DNA from: an uncultured Clostridia bacterium
GTDB taxonomy: Bacteria > Bacillota > Clostridia > Oscillospirales > CAG-272
NCBI GenBank assembly: GCA_905235755.1
Contig: CAJONA010000003.1
Location: 1-20,692, forward strand
Length of the DNA: 20,692 nt
Reading direction: 5' to 3'
Shown piece after piece: positions 1-7,078 of this stretch (the first letter of the stretch is position 1; the number at the start of each line of letters is the position of its first letter). Under the pieces are notes generated by a model. That model saw only the letters and a program-made list of their open reading frames with translations. It did no database searches and had not been told where the DNA came from. The position numbers were made by a program, and so were the translations under genes.

Positions 1-555
1 CTTATATGCTTCAAGCTCCGTCTTCTTGATGATACCGTTCTTGGAGACAAGGGTGACAAAATGGCTGCCGACGGACTCGACTATGGCAGAGAACTGGGGT
101 TCCCAAAGGATACCGAGATCGATGTTGTATGTGCCGCTCAGGGCGATGGTAGCATTGTTGATTCCAGTGATGTAGTATAATGCATCTGTTCTAAGGGTCT
201 GTCCCGCCTCATATAGAGTGAATTTCAGACCCATCTCATCGGCCAGGGTATTCATCTGGACGTGCTGGATCGTCGCCGCACCGGGCGTACCGACTATCAG
301 GCCGCCCCATTTCGCTGCTTTGGACGCATCGACGGACCAGTCATCGTTGAAGAAGGCTGAAACCCCTCCTTTGCTCGACAGAACGTCAGAATCTATGTAG
401 ATTCCTGAACCTTCGTTGTTCACCCTTGCGACCACGTTGTAAGCGGTGACCTCCTCTGAATCCTGCAGGGAGTTGTCATAAACTATCACCGCACCCATCG
501 ATACGATGATCGCAATGACCACCACAATAGTGGAGATTGTCCTCTTGTCTAACAT
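1..555 (-). CDS. Membrane-anchored ABC-type substrate-binding protein, archaeal type (partial, 3' end off window)
   Basis: An open frame of 185 codons runs from ATG at 555 to the window edge with no stop, so the C-terminus is missing. Residues ~5-26 form one hydrophobic segment (TISTIVVVIAIIVSMGAVIV) behind a short KR-containing N-terminus, as in a signal anchor. The rest resembles the NMT1/TauA-like periplasmic-binding fold: an early 'YIDSDVL' strand, a 'GLIVGTPGAATIQH' loop and a later 'LWEPQFSAIVES' stretch, typical of ligand-binding subunits of nitrate/sulfonate/metal-type importers. The start is supported by an upstream GTGA (agtgataacATG), the common archaeal ribosome-binding core. Codon use (AGG, GAG, AAG, ATC) differs from the GCG/CGC/ATA-rich genes after 850. 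Style and leader suggest a methanogen such as Methanomassiliicoccales; this is inference. The ligand is unknown; a palindromic operator upstream hints at metal control. The fold is moderately certain, the substrate not at all. Confidence 0.72.
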   Translation of the reverse strand, partial: MLDKRTISTIVVVIAIIVSMGAVIVYDNSLQDSEEVTAYNVVARVNNEGSGIYIDSDVLSSKGGVSAFFNDDWSVDASKAAKWGGLIVGTPGAATIQHVQMNTLADEMGLKFTLYEAGQTLRTDALYYITGINNATIALSGTYNIDLGILWEPQFSAIVESVGSHFVTLVSKNGIIKKTELEAYK

Positions 556-632
556 GTTATCACTGTCTTCAGGCCAAGTGCCCATGCATACGCCGGTACC
601 TCAGCACACTGGATTGAAGACAGGGGTCGGCG

Positions 633-640
633 TTATTATA
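633..640 (-). promoter_or_regulatory. Possible archaeal TATA box
   Basis: On the minus strand the sequence reads TATAATAA, about 80 bases before the ATG at 555 and about 15 bases downstream of the 18-bp palindrome. This spacing would suit an archaeal TATA element with a transcription start near 608-612. It is only a position-and-composition match. Confidence 0.35.
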
Positions 641-654
641 CTTTTGTAATAATA

Positions 655-672
655 TTATCCTAATTAGGATAA
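655..672. promoter_or_regulatory. 18-bp perfect palindrome, probable operator (DtxR/MntR-like)
   Basis: TTATCCTAATTAGGATAA is its own reverse complement. Adding four bases per side (651-676) keeps the symmetry with one mismatched pair. It lies just upstream of the candidate TATA box of the minus-strand substrate-binding protein gene. Size and the CCTAATTAGG core resemble operators of DtxR/IdeR-family metal-dependent repressors, which would fit control of a metal importer. The regulator is not in this window, so the family assignment is inference. Confidence 0.55.
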
Positions 673-802
673 TGTTAGTAAAAATATACCGTTTTGTCTA
701 CGAATCTATCGTTATTTTTCGTCTTATGATTGCATAACTGCAAGAAAATCTACGGATACGAAATATACTCAAAATATATGTGAAAAGTAGAAAATAGGAG
801 AT

Positions 803-827
803 TTCCGACCCCTGTTCGGGGTCGGAA
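803..827 (-). terminator. Hairpin downstream of the CobW-type gene
   Basis: A 10-bp perfect stem (TTCCGACCCC / GGGGTCGGAA) with a 5-base loop lies 27 bases past the minus-strand stop at 854. The T tract after it on the minus strand is poor (ATCTCCTATTTT). It is probably the terminator of the CobW-type gene and marks the last feature clearly belonging to the Firmicute part of the contig. Confidence 0.55.
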
Positions 828-853
828 TAATTTTGATTTTTGTTCCCGACCGA

Positions 854-1573
854 TCACTCGTCGTGATGGTGGTGATGGTGATGCTCGTGCTCATCATCGT
901 CATCGTCATCGTCGTCGTGGTGGTGATGATGTTCGTGTTCGTCCTCAGCCGCGAGAAGCTCAAGCTCCGTTTCGAGCGTCGTTTTGTGCTCCATGGCTTT
1001 GAGGATATCCTTCCCGTCGAGCTCGTCCCAGGGAGTTGTGATGAACGTCGCGTTGCCGTTGTGTTCGCGGAGCAAATTTACCGCTTCTTCGACCTTTTCG
1101 TCGCTCATTTCCTGTGTGCGGCTCAGTATGACCGAATTGGCATGCTCGACCTGATCAAGGAAAAATTCGCCGAAATTTTTCATATACATCTTGCAGCGCT
1201 TCGCGTCGACGACGGTAGTAAAGCTGTTTAAAACTATCTCGCTGTCGTCGAGATTTTGAACGGCGCGTATGACGTCGGACAGCTTGCCGACGCCCGAGGG
1301 CTCGATAAGTATGCGTTCGGGCGCATACTCGGCGATGACCTTTTTCAAAGCGCGCCCGAAATCGCCGACGAGAGAGCAACAGATGCAGCCCTGGCTCATC
1401 TCAGTGACCTCGATGCCGACTTCTTTCATAAAGCCGCCGTCGACGCCGATCTCGCCGAATTCGTTTTCTATAAGCACGAGCTTTTCGCCCGCGAACGCTT
1501 CTTTTATCAGTTTTTTTATGAGCGTTGTTTTTCCCGAACCGAGAAAGCCCGAGAAAATATCGATCTTTGTCAT
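854..1573 (-). CDS. CobW/COG0523-family GTPase (metallochaperone) with His/Asp-rich tail
   Basis: A 239-residue P-loop GTPase of the G3E/COG0523 family, whose members deliver zinc, cobalt or other metals to client proteins at the cost of GTP. Visible motifs: Walker A GFLGSGKTT at 9-17, the metal-binding CICC at 63-66 (the family CxCC), EPSG at 91-94 and VVDA at 121-124. The expected NKxD guanine motif is replaced by SRTQ at 151-154. The GTPase core ends near residue 200 and there is no CobW C-terminal domain. Instead the last 30 residues hold 14 His and a run of 8 Asp, a probable metal-binding or metal-buffering tail. The start at 1573 is chosen because AGGAG lies 7 bases upstream; an in-frame ATG at 1606 has no such site. 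The gene stands alone between a promoter and a hairpin. Family assignment is secure; the metal is unknown, zinc or nickel being plausible from the His tail. Confidence 0.9.
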   Translation of the reverse strand: MTKIDIFSGFLGSGKTTLIKKLIKEAFAGEKLVLIENEFGEIGVDGGFMKEVGIEVTEMSQGCICCSLVGDFGRALKKVIAEYAPERILIEPSGVGKLSDVIRAVQNLDDSEIVLNSFTTVVDAKRCKMYMKNFGEFFLDQVEHANSVILSRTQEMSDEKVEEAVNLLREHNGNATFITTPWDELDGKDILKAMEHKTTLETELELLAAEDEHEHHHHHDDDDDDDDEHEHHHHHHHDE

Positions 1574-1609
1574 TTTTTGTCTCCTTTTTAATAAATTTTT
1601 ACACATAGG

Positions 1610-1615
1610 ATTTTA
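1610..1615 (-). promoter_or_regulatory. -10 element of the CobW-type gene
   Basis: The minus strand reads TTTTTGTGGTAAAAT, with TAAAAT at 1615-1610, 37 bases before the start codon. The same 15 bases carry the -10 of hprK at 4948-4962. A -35 match is weak (TTCCAT at 16 bases), so this may work as an extended -10 promoter. Confidence 0.45.
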
Positions 1616-1791
1616 CCACAAAAATATAAAAATGGAACATATTTTTTGGAAAATATCAAAAAAATCCCCGATTTATTTTCGTCTCCCGTATTTTTTGCTC
1701 CGCATTGTCGGCGAGGTCAGCGCCGCCGCGGTATCTTTTTTTCTTGTTTTGCATATTATCGTAATACAATAACGAAAACGGAGCAGATAAA

Positions 1792-2355
1792 ATGGCGATA
1801 AAAATATTCATAGATCAGGGACACAACCCGCAAAATCCGAACGCGGGAGCCGAAGGAAACGGATTACGCGAGCAGGATCTCGTATATAACATAGGCGCAG
1901 AACTGGCGGCGCTCCTTAATGCGAATCCGAATTTCGAAGCGCGCCTCTCGCGCAATTCCCCGACGGAGATCCTCGGCACGAGCATAGCGTCGAGCCTGTC
2001 GGCGCGCGTGCGCGCGGCGAACTCGTGGCCGGCGGACTATTTTATAAGTATCCACGCCAACGCGTCCGATATCGCAAGCGCGTCGGGGAGCGAGGCGTTC
2101 GTGTACAGCATGTCGTCCGCGGGGTATCCGTTTGCAGTCGATATACTCGAAGGACTGACAGACGCAACGGGACTTCAAAACAGAGGCGTCACGGCGCGTC
2201 CGACGCTGTATGTCCTGCGCGCTACGGCGATGCCCGCCGTTCTCATCGAGGCGGGATTTATCACAAACGCCGGCGACGCCGCGCTTATGAACAGCAACCC
2301 CCGGCTGTTCGCCGAGGGTATGTATAACGGAATATTGAAATATTTCGGATTATAA
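1792..2355 (+). CDS. N-acetylmuramoyl-L-alanine amidase (Amidase_3 family)
   Basis: A 187-residue zinc amidase that cleaves the bond between N-acetylmuramic acid and L-alanine in peptidoglycan. The whole protein is the catalytic domain. The zinc ligands fit the family: H11 in DQGHNP, E27 in GLREQDL, H88 in FISIHANAS, and the catalytic E153 in VLIEAGFITN. No signal peptide, membrane segment or wall-binding repeat is present, so the enzyme would need lysis, a non-classical route or a sporulation compartment to reach its substrate. Small single-domain versions are common in Clostridia. The start has GGAG 8 bases upstream (cggagcagataaaATG). The gene is monocistronic, its stop meeting the stop of the convergent PAP2 gene with only 3 bases between them. 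No terminator hairpin lies between them. Confidence 0.93.
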   Translation: MAIKIFIDQGHNPQNPNAGAEGNGLREQDLVYNIGAELAALLNANPNFEARLSRNSPTEILGTSIASSLSARVRAANSWPADYFISIHANASDIASASGSEAFVYSMSSAGYPFAVDILEGLTDATGLQNRGVTARPTLYVLRATAMPAVLIEAGFITNAGDAALMNSNPRLFAEGMYNGILKYFGL

Positions 2356-2358
2356 CGC

Positions 2359-3786
2359 TCAGTCGTCGGAAATATCCGACGTCAACGTCTTGTTTTCATT
2401 ATCATATTTAAAATGCATCTGAACGGCCAAACCGCTTTGCGGCGAGGCCGCTTTTTTCTTGCCCGTCGATTTTTTCTTTTTCGGCTTGGGATTTGCTTTT
2501 TTAGGTTCCTGCTTGGGCACGATGGGGACCGATATGTCGGCGAGCTTGCGTATCTCGCCGGTCGACGCGAGTTTAAGTCCTTCCTCGAGCTTTTTTGCCT
2601 CCTCGTCGGCTTGCGCTGCGAGCGTCGCCTCTCTTGCCGCCTGCTCCGCGAGCGCCTCTTCGAGAGAGAACGACGTCTGTCTTATCGGGCGTATCGGCTG
2701 CGCTTCTCTCGCGGGGAGCGTGGCGCGCTTCCCGGGAGCGGTGTCGTACATTGTTTTGTACGACGACTGATACGTCCACTCGTTCTCATTATCATTTGAA
2801 TAGAGTATGTCCGCCGCAGGCGACACTTTTTTTACAGCCAACTGCTTTTCCCGAGGCGTTTTGCGCTTGCCGCCGTCTGCCGTCGTTTCGGATAACGACG
2901 GATAACTGCCGCCGTAAACGGACTTTTCATATTTGACTATCGTTATCTGCACTATGATGAACGAGATGATAAATCCGAACAGAGTGTCGGTCAGATAGTG
3001 CGCGCCGGCGCAGATGCGCGAGAAGGCGACGAACACCGTCACGGTAAGGATCGCCGCGCAAATTATATTGCGCTTTTTTTCCGATGTCGTCGGTTTGAGC
3101 CATATCAGTATCAGGAGCATGGACGTGATGTTTGCGGCGTGTCCCGACGGGAACGATTTTGAGCCTGAGAACCAGTTCGGAACGAACCAGCTCGTGAACA
3201 GCGTGATGTCGTTCGCCGCCGCGATCTCTCTGAGCCGCACGCGTCCCCAGACGAGTTTTATCAGTTCGATGCCGAGGAAGATCGCCAGCAGAGCCGCCGC
3301 AGTCACGAGAGCGGGGAGAAGCATTTGAGTCAACGTCTTTTTCGGCAGCTTTTCGACGATGATCTTGATCATCACGGCGAAGAACAACGACAGCAGCACC
3401 ATAATGACGTAATGCACTGTGCCGACGCTTTGCAAAATATCTTTAAACGTCGTTTGCCAGCCGAAGAACATCAGCGCGACGAGCAAAATATCGAGAGCGA
3501 TGACCGATAATAACACTTTCGTGTCGTTCGCCTTTTTTCTGAGGTTATACGAGATGACGCAAAGACAGAACGCGCCGAAAAACAGCGCGGGCCACTCAAA
3601 AAACGCTTCGATAATTTTTGCCCACGTCGCGACTTCAAGCGTTAAAACGCCGTCGTCTTTTCGTTGAGCCATGCCGGATAAAATGACGGATATATTGAAG
3701 TCGTATTTCGATCCGACGAGGAGCAAAGCGATAAAGACGATCTCTACGCATATCCAAAGCACGAGCCGTGATCTTTTCCGCGTCAT
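2359..3786 (-). CDS. PAP2-superfamily membrane phosphatase with long basic C-terminal tail
   Basis: A 475-residue integral membrane protein. About six to seven hydrophobic segments span residues ~8-285. The PAP2 catalytic motifs are all present: the K177/R182-R184 region (motif 1), PSGH at 213-216 (motif 2) and SRxxxGxHxxxD with R257, H263 and D267 (motif 3). Family members remove phosphate from lipid phosphates such as undecaprenyl pyrophosphate or phosphatidate on the outer membrane face. Residues ~286-475 form an unusual cytoplasmic-type extension: low complexity, an Ala/Glu-rich stretch likely to be helical or coiled-coil (EEALAEQAAREATLAAQADE), then Pro/Lys-rich KPKKKKSTGKKK. The start at 3786 is preferred because AAAGGA lies 8 bases upstream; the ATG at 3795 sits directly on that site. 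The open frame continues another ~140 codons upstream through the ROK gene, but that Arg-rich stretch is only its antisense-frame shadow. The substrate is not determined. Confidence 0.88.
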   Translation of the reverse strand: MTRKRSRLVLWICVEIVFIALLLVGSKYDFNISVILSGMAQRKDDGVLTLEVATWAKIIEAFFEWPALFFGAFCLCVISYNLRKKANDTKVLLSVIALDILLVALMFFGWQTTFKDILQSVGTVHYVIMVLLSLFFAVMIKIIVEKLPKKTLTQMLLPALVTAAALLAIFLGIELIKLVWGRVRLREIAAANDITLFTSWFVPNWFSGSKSFPSGHAANITSMLLILIWLKPTTSEKKRNIICAAILTVTVFVAFSRICAGAHYLTDTLFGFIISFIIVQITIVKYEKSVYGGSYPSLSETTADGGKRKTPREKQLAVKKVSPAADILYSNDNENEWTYQSSYKTMYDTAPGKRATLPAREAQPIRPIRQTSFSLEEALAEQAAREATLAAQADEEAKKLEEGLKLASTGEIRKLADISVPIVPKQEPKKANPKPKKKKSTGKKKAASPQSGLAVQMHFKYDNENKTLTSDISDD

Positions 3787-3833
3787 AAATAACATCCTTT
3801 CATAAAATGGATTTTGTCTGCTTTTCGCAGAGT

Positions 3834-4796
3834 TTATTCCGCCGCCGACGCCGCCGCCGCGCCGATGATGCCGGCGTCGTTGCCGAGCATCGCTATTGCA
3901 ACGGTCGTTTTCAGCGATCCGTATACCTGCGGCTCTATGAGCTTCATAAGCGGTTTTAAGAGATTGTCGCCCTCGTTGCAGACGCCTCCGCCTATAAGGA
4001 ACGTTTCGGGCTGAAAGATATTTATGAGATTTGCTATCCCGCAGGCGAGATAGCCTATGTACTTGTCTACGACCTCCGCGCCCGCGGCGTCGCCGTTTTT
4101 CATTGCCGCAAACGCAGTCTTGCCGCCGACCTTGCTTATGTCGCCGCCGCACATTTTGTGCATGAGAGTGCCGCTCGTCTGCTCGAATTTTTCCCTTGTC
4201 ATAGCGACGAGAGCCGTCGCGGAGCAATACGCCTCAAAGCAACCGCGTCTGCCGCACGTGCACTGCCTGCCGCCGTATTCGATGACCGTGTGACCGAGCT
4301 CGGCGCCGCCGAATTTATGACCGGTCAGGATCTTTCCGTCCGTTATGACGCCGCCGCCGACGCCTGTGCCGAGCGTTATCATCACGGCGGAATGCGAGCC
4401 CTTTGCGGCTCCCGCCACGTATTCGCCGAGCGCCGCGAGATTTGCGTCGTTGCCGACGGCTATTTTGTCCTTCGGGATGCCCGTGCGAGATGAAAACTCA
4501 TCGGCTATCGGGAAATTCAGGAATTTTATGTTGTTCGAATATTCTATTATTTTCGTCTCGGGATTTACCGTTCCCGGCGCGGCTATGCCCGCCGACGATA
4601 TATCCGAAAACGATATTCCTATCTCACCGCAGAGCTTTTCGGCAAGCGCCGCCATGTCGGCGGTTATCGCCTCGCCGCCGCGCTTTGCGAGCGTCGGCAC
4701 GGAGCCTTTTACAAGTATTTTGTAATTTTCATCGGTTATACCGATCGCTATATTCGTTCCGCCGAGGTCGACGCCAATATTATAATATTTTTTCAT
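3834..4796 (-). CDS. ROK-family sugar kinase, probable glucokinase
   Basis: A 320-residue cytoplasmic ATP-dependent hexose kinase that makes glucose-6-phosphate or a related sugar phosphate. Domains in order: the phosphate-binding loop DLGGTN at 10-15, GNDANLAALGE with the catalytic base D117, the second ATP loop TLGTGVGGG at 141-149, the sugar-contacting E166/H169 of ELGH, and the ROK zinc site CTCGRRGCFE with C179, C181 and C186. Length matches ROK glucokinases. GGAG lies 8 bases before the ATG, and a perfect sigma-A promoter stands 38 bases upstream. The gene is divergent from hprK, the kinase that sets carbon catabolite repression, so a role in glucose entry is sensible. Other ROK substrates (N-acetylglucosamine, N-acetylmannosamine, fructose) cannot be excluded from sequence. 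PAP2 follows 47 bases downstream on the same strand with no visible terminator, so they may share a transcript. Confidence 0.88.
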   Translation of the reverse strand: MKKYYNIGVDLGGTNIAIGITDENYKILVKGSVPTLAKRGGEAITADMAALAEKLCGEIGISFSDISSAGIAAPGTVNPETKIIEYSNNIKFLNFPIADEFSSRTGIPKDKIAVGNDANLAALGEYVAGAAKGSHSAVMITLGTGVGGGVITDGKILTGHKFGGAELGHTVIEYGGRQCTCGRRGCFEAYCSATALVAMTREKFEQTSGTLMHKMCGGDISKVGGKTAFAAMKNGDAAGAEVVDKYIGYLACGIANLINIFQPETFLIGGGVCNEGDNLLKPLMKLIEPQVYGSLKTTVAIAMLGNDAGIIGAAAASAAE

Positions 4797-4834
4797 ACGT
4801 TTCTCCGAAAAAAGTAAAACTATATCTATGCCTA

Positions 4835-4863
4835 ATTATAATTATTTCGCAAAGAAGTGTCAA
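4835..4863 (-). promoter_or_regulatory. Perfect consensus sigma-A promoter of the ROK kinase
   Basis: On the minus strand TTGACA (4863-4858), a 17-base spacer and TATAAT (4840-4835) match the housekeeping consensus at all 12 positions. Predicted transcription starts near 4828, giving a leader of about 30 bases. Confidence 0.88.
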
Positions 4864-4933
4864 GCATATAAAATAAAATTTTATCTTATTTCAATTATTT
4901 TCGGATATTTTTTGTAAAAGTACAAAATATCGG

Positions 4934-4962
4934 TTGAAAAATCCGAATTTTTGTGGTAAAAT
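4934..4962 (+). promoter_or_regulatory. Sigma-A promoter of the hprK operon
   Basis: TTGAAA (4934-4939), 17 bases, TAAAAT (4957-4962), with TGTGG just before the -10. It lies 70 bases upstream of the ROK promoter's -35 and drives hprK and probably the genes down to 9731. Confidence 0.82.
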
Positions 4963-5005
4963 AAATATGTATAATTATATTGTTGAAAGCGTCTGGAGGG
5001 ATACA

Positions 5006-5965
5006 ATGGACGAATTTTTAAACGAATCGTATGAGGAATACAGCGTTGCGACAAGGGAAATCGTCAAAGAATTCAAACTCGAAACACTGTTTGAGCCCGA
5101 AGATATTTTAAATAGGGTGATATCTTGCGCCGACGTCAACCGACCGGGACTGCCGCTGTCGGGATTTTTCGATTGCTTTGACAAGAGAAGGATACAGCTG
5201 ATCGGCAGAGCCGAGCACCAGTATCTTTCACAGCTTTCGTCGGAAGACCGCCTTTACAGGCTGGAAAAGCTCGGCGCTCAAAAACCGCCGGCGATAATAA
5301 TAACATCGGCGCTGCCTGTGTTTGACGAAATACTGTCTGCGAGCATAAAGTATAAGATACCGCTTTACAGGACCGACGTAACGACGTCGCGCTTTCAGTC
5401 GGCGCTCATTGCCTTTCTGACCGTCAGCCTCGCTCCGCGCATAACGCGGCACGGCGTGCTTGTCGAAGTGTACGGCGAAGGCGTGCTGATGCTCGGCGAC
5501 AGCGGCATAGGCAAGAGCGAGACGGCCATCGAGCTTGTCAAACGCGGCCACAGGCTCATCGCCGACGACGCCGTCGAGATAAAGAGAGTGTCCGAAAAGA
5601 CGCTCGTCGGCTCCGCGCCGCCGATAATCAAGCATTTTGTAGAGCTTCGCGGCATCGGCATCGTCGATGTGCGCCGCATATTCGGTATGGGCGCCGTCAA
5701 AGACACCGAAAAGATAGATATGATAATCAAGCTCGAGCAATGGGACAAGAACAAGACGTACGACCGCATGGGACTTGAAACGGAGACGACGACGATACTC
5801 GGACTCGACATCACTACGACGACGATCCCCGTGCGCCCGGGGCGGAACCTTGCGATCATAATCGAGATAGCGGCAATGAACAACAGACAGAAGAAGATGG
5901 GCTACAACACGGCGGAGGAGTTCAACAAAAGAATAGAAGAAAGCATTAAAAACAACAAATCATAA
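5006..5965 (+). CDS. hprK: HPr kinase/phosphorylase
   Basis: A 319-residue bifunctional enzyme that phosphorylates HPr of the sugar phosphotransferase system on Ser46 and removes that phosphate, controlling carbon catabolite repression through CcpA. Visible: an N-terminal regulatory domain to ~130, H149 in the conserved RHG, Walker A GDSGIGKSE (164-172, K170), the DD pair at 187-188, and the family signature ELRGIGIVDVRRIFGMGAVK (213-232). Length is normal for HprK. The start at 5006 follows AGGG with 6 bases spacing; an in-frame ATG at 4934 lies inside the promoter and is rejected. It is followed after 16 bases by the YybS-like gene, suggesting an operon. Assignment is secure. Confidence 0.96.
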   Translation: MDEFLNESYEEYSVATREIVKEFKLETLFEPEDILNRVISCADVNRPGLPLSGFFDCFDKRRIQLIGRAEHQYLSQLSSEDRLYRLEKLGAQKPPAIIITSALPVFDEILSASIKYKIPLYRTDVTTSRFQSALIAFLTVSLAPRITRHGVLVEVYGEGVLMLGDSGIGKSETAIELVKRGHRLIADDAVEIKRVSEKTLVGSAPPIIKHFVELRGIGIVDVRRIFGMGAVKDTEKIDMIIKLEQWDKNKTYDRMGLETETTTILGLDITTTTIPVRPGRNLAIIIEIAAMNNRQKKMGYNTAEEFNKRIEESIKNNKS

Positions 5966-5981
5966 TTTCACGGTAATATAA

Positions 5982-7052
5982 ATGAAACAAAACACTAAAA
6001 AAACAATATATCTTTGCGCGGCGGCATTTTTGCTTTCGGTACTGTCGTCGTTGGCGGCGAATCTTTTCATTATTTCCGTCGTTTTGATGTGCGCATGCGC
6101 AGGGTGCTATGCCATCGCGTCGATGCTGTCGCCGTCAAAAACATATCTTGTCGTGATACCCGCGGCGGTGCTTTGCGCATTCGTGCTGAGCGGAAGCGTT
6201 CCGCTCGCCGTTATCTCGTTCGCGCCGTTTTTGGCGGGCATTTCGATAGCGTACTCGGCAAAAGCGCGCGGCGAACGGACGGGCGCGATAATAAAATGCG
6301 ACGCTATCGTATTTTTCGTCGTGCTTGCCGCGGCGGCGATAGAGTTTTATATGGCGAACGGCACGCTCGCGGCGAGCGCCGTTGTGAACTCGTTCAACGA
6401 GTTTTTCGATACGATCGAGACCGGGATCGTAAATATCTATAATGAGTATCTTGACGACTCGATACTCGGACAGATAAACTTCTCCTCCTATACGAAAGAG
6501 GAATTTTTGTCGACATTGGCGAAAGAAGCCGTCTTTACGGCAAAGGTGATTTCACCCGCCATAGTAATAACTCTGCTCAACATTTTTTCGTATATATCAA
6601 CGGCGTTTTTCACTCTGGCGAGCCGTGTTTCAAAGACGGAACTCGCCATCCCGGGCGGAAAATGGCTTATCGTGCCGAGCGCGATCTCGTCATGGGTATT
6701 TTTGGTGTCGGTATTCGTGTATTTTATGATCTCGCTCATCGCGTCGTTTGCGTACGCCGCGTCTTCGTCGGGCTTATCGATGTTTGCCGACGTGCTCGAA
6801 TACGCCGCGCTGAATATCACGATTATTCTCGTTCCGCCGATGTTTATATGCGGCATTCGCGGACTGATAAGCAAATTCCGCACGCCGATGTTCAAGCGCC
6901 GCGCTATCGTCACCGTTGTGATAATCGTGATCCTCGTATTGCTCAACCCCATCGTATACGGACCCGTGTACGCGGCGTTGTTCCTGGCGCTTGAGGGCGC
7001 GTGGGATATGATATCGTACTATCGCTTTAAAAAATACGGAAAAGAGCAATGA
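5982..7052 (+). CDS. YybS-like polytopic membrane protein (DUF2232 type)
   Basis: A 356-residue protein with about eight hydrophobic segments: residues ~8-90 in three or four spans, ~103-125, ~190-215, ~225-260, ~270-295 and ~308-345. A hydrophilic loop (~135-185) separates the two halves. Pattern and position match the YybS family (DUF2232), which in Bacillus lies directly before gdpP. This arrangement, together with size and topology, is the basis of the call; there is no catalytic motif to check. The function of the family is not established. It starts 16 bases after hprK and ends 26 bases before the GdpP-type gene, so the three are probably cotranscribed. No strong Shine-Dalgarno site is visible before the ATG (tcacggtaatataaATG), which suggests weak or coupled translation. 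Confidence 0.72.
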   Translation: MKQNTKKTIYLCAAAFLLSVLSSLAANLFIISVVLMCACAGCYAIASMLSPSKTYLVVIPAAVLCAFVLSGSVPLAVISFAPFLAGISIAYSAKARGERTGAIIKCDAIVFFVVLAAAAIEFYMANGTLAASAVVNSFNEFFDTIETGIVNIYNEYLDDSILGQINFSSYTKEEFLSTLAKEAVFTAKVISPAIVITLLNIFSYISTAFFTLASRVSKTELAIPGGKWLIVPSAISSWVFLVSVFVYFMISLIASFAYAASSSGLSMFADVLEYAALNITIILVPPMFICGIRGLISKFRTPMFKRRAIVTVVIIVILVLLNPIVYGPVYAALFLALEGAWDMISYYRFKKYGKEQ

Positions 7053-7078
7053 GACATAAAGTATGAAAGGAATATCAA

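Noticed and set aside
855..950. Triplet repeat tract as a microsatellite or CRISPR-like array
   Set aside because: It is the coding sequence of a His/Asp tail with mixed synonymous codons; there are no regular spacers.
3787..4227. In-frame extension of the PAP2 frame by ~147 codons
   Set aside because: The added stretch is Arg-rich, overlaps the ROK kinase on the same strand in another frame and has no ribosome site; the PAP2 start at 3786 has AAAGGA at good spacing.
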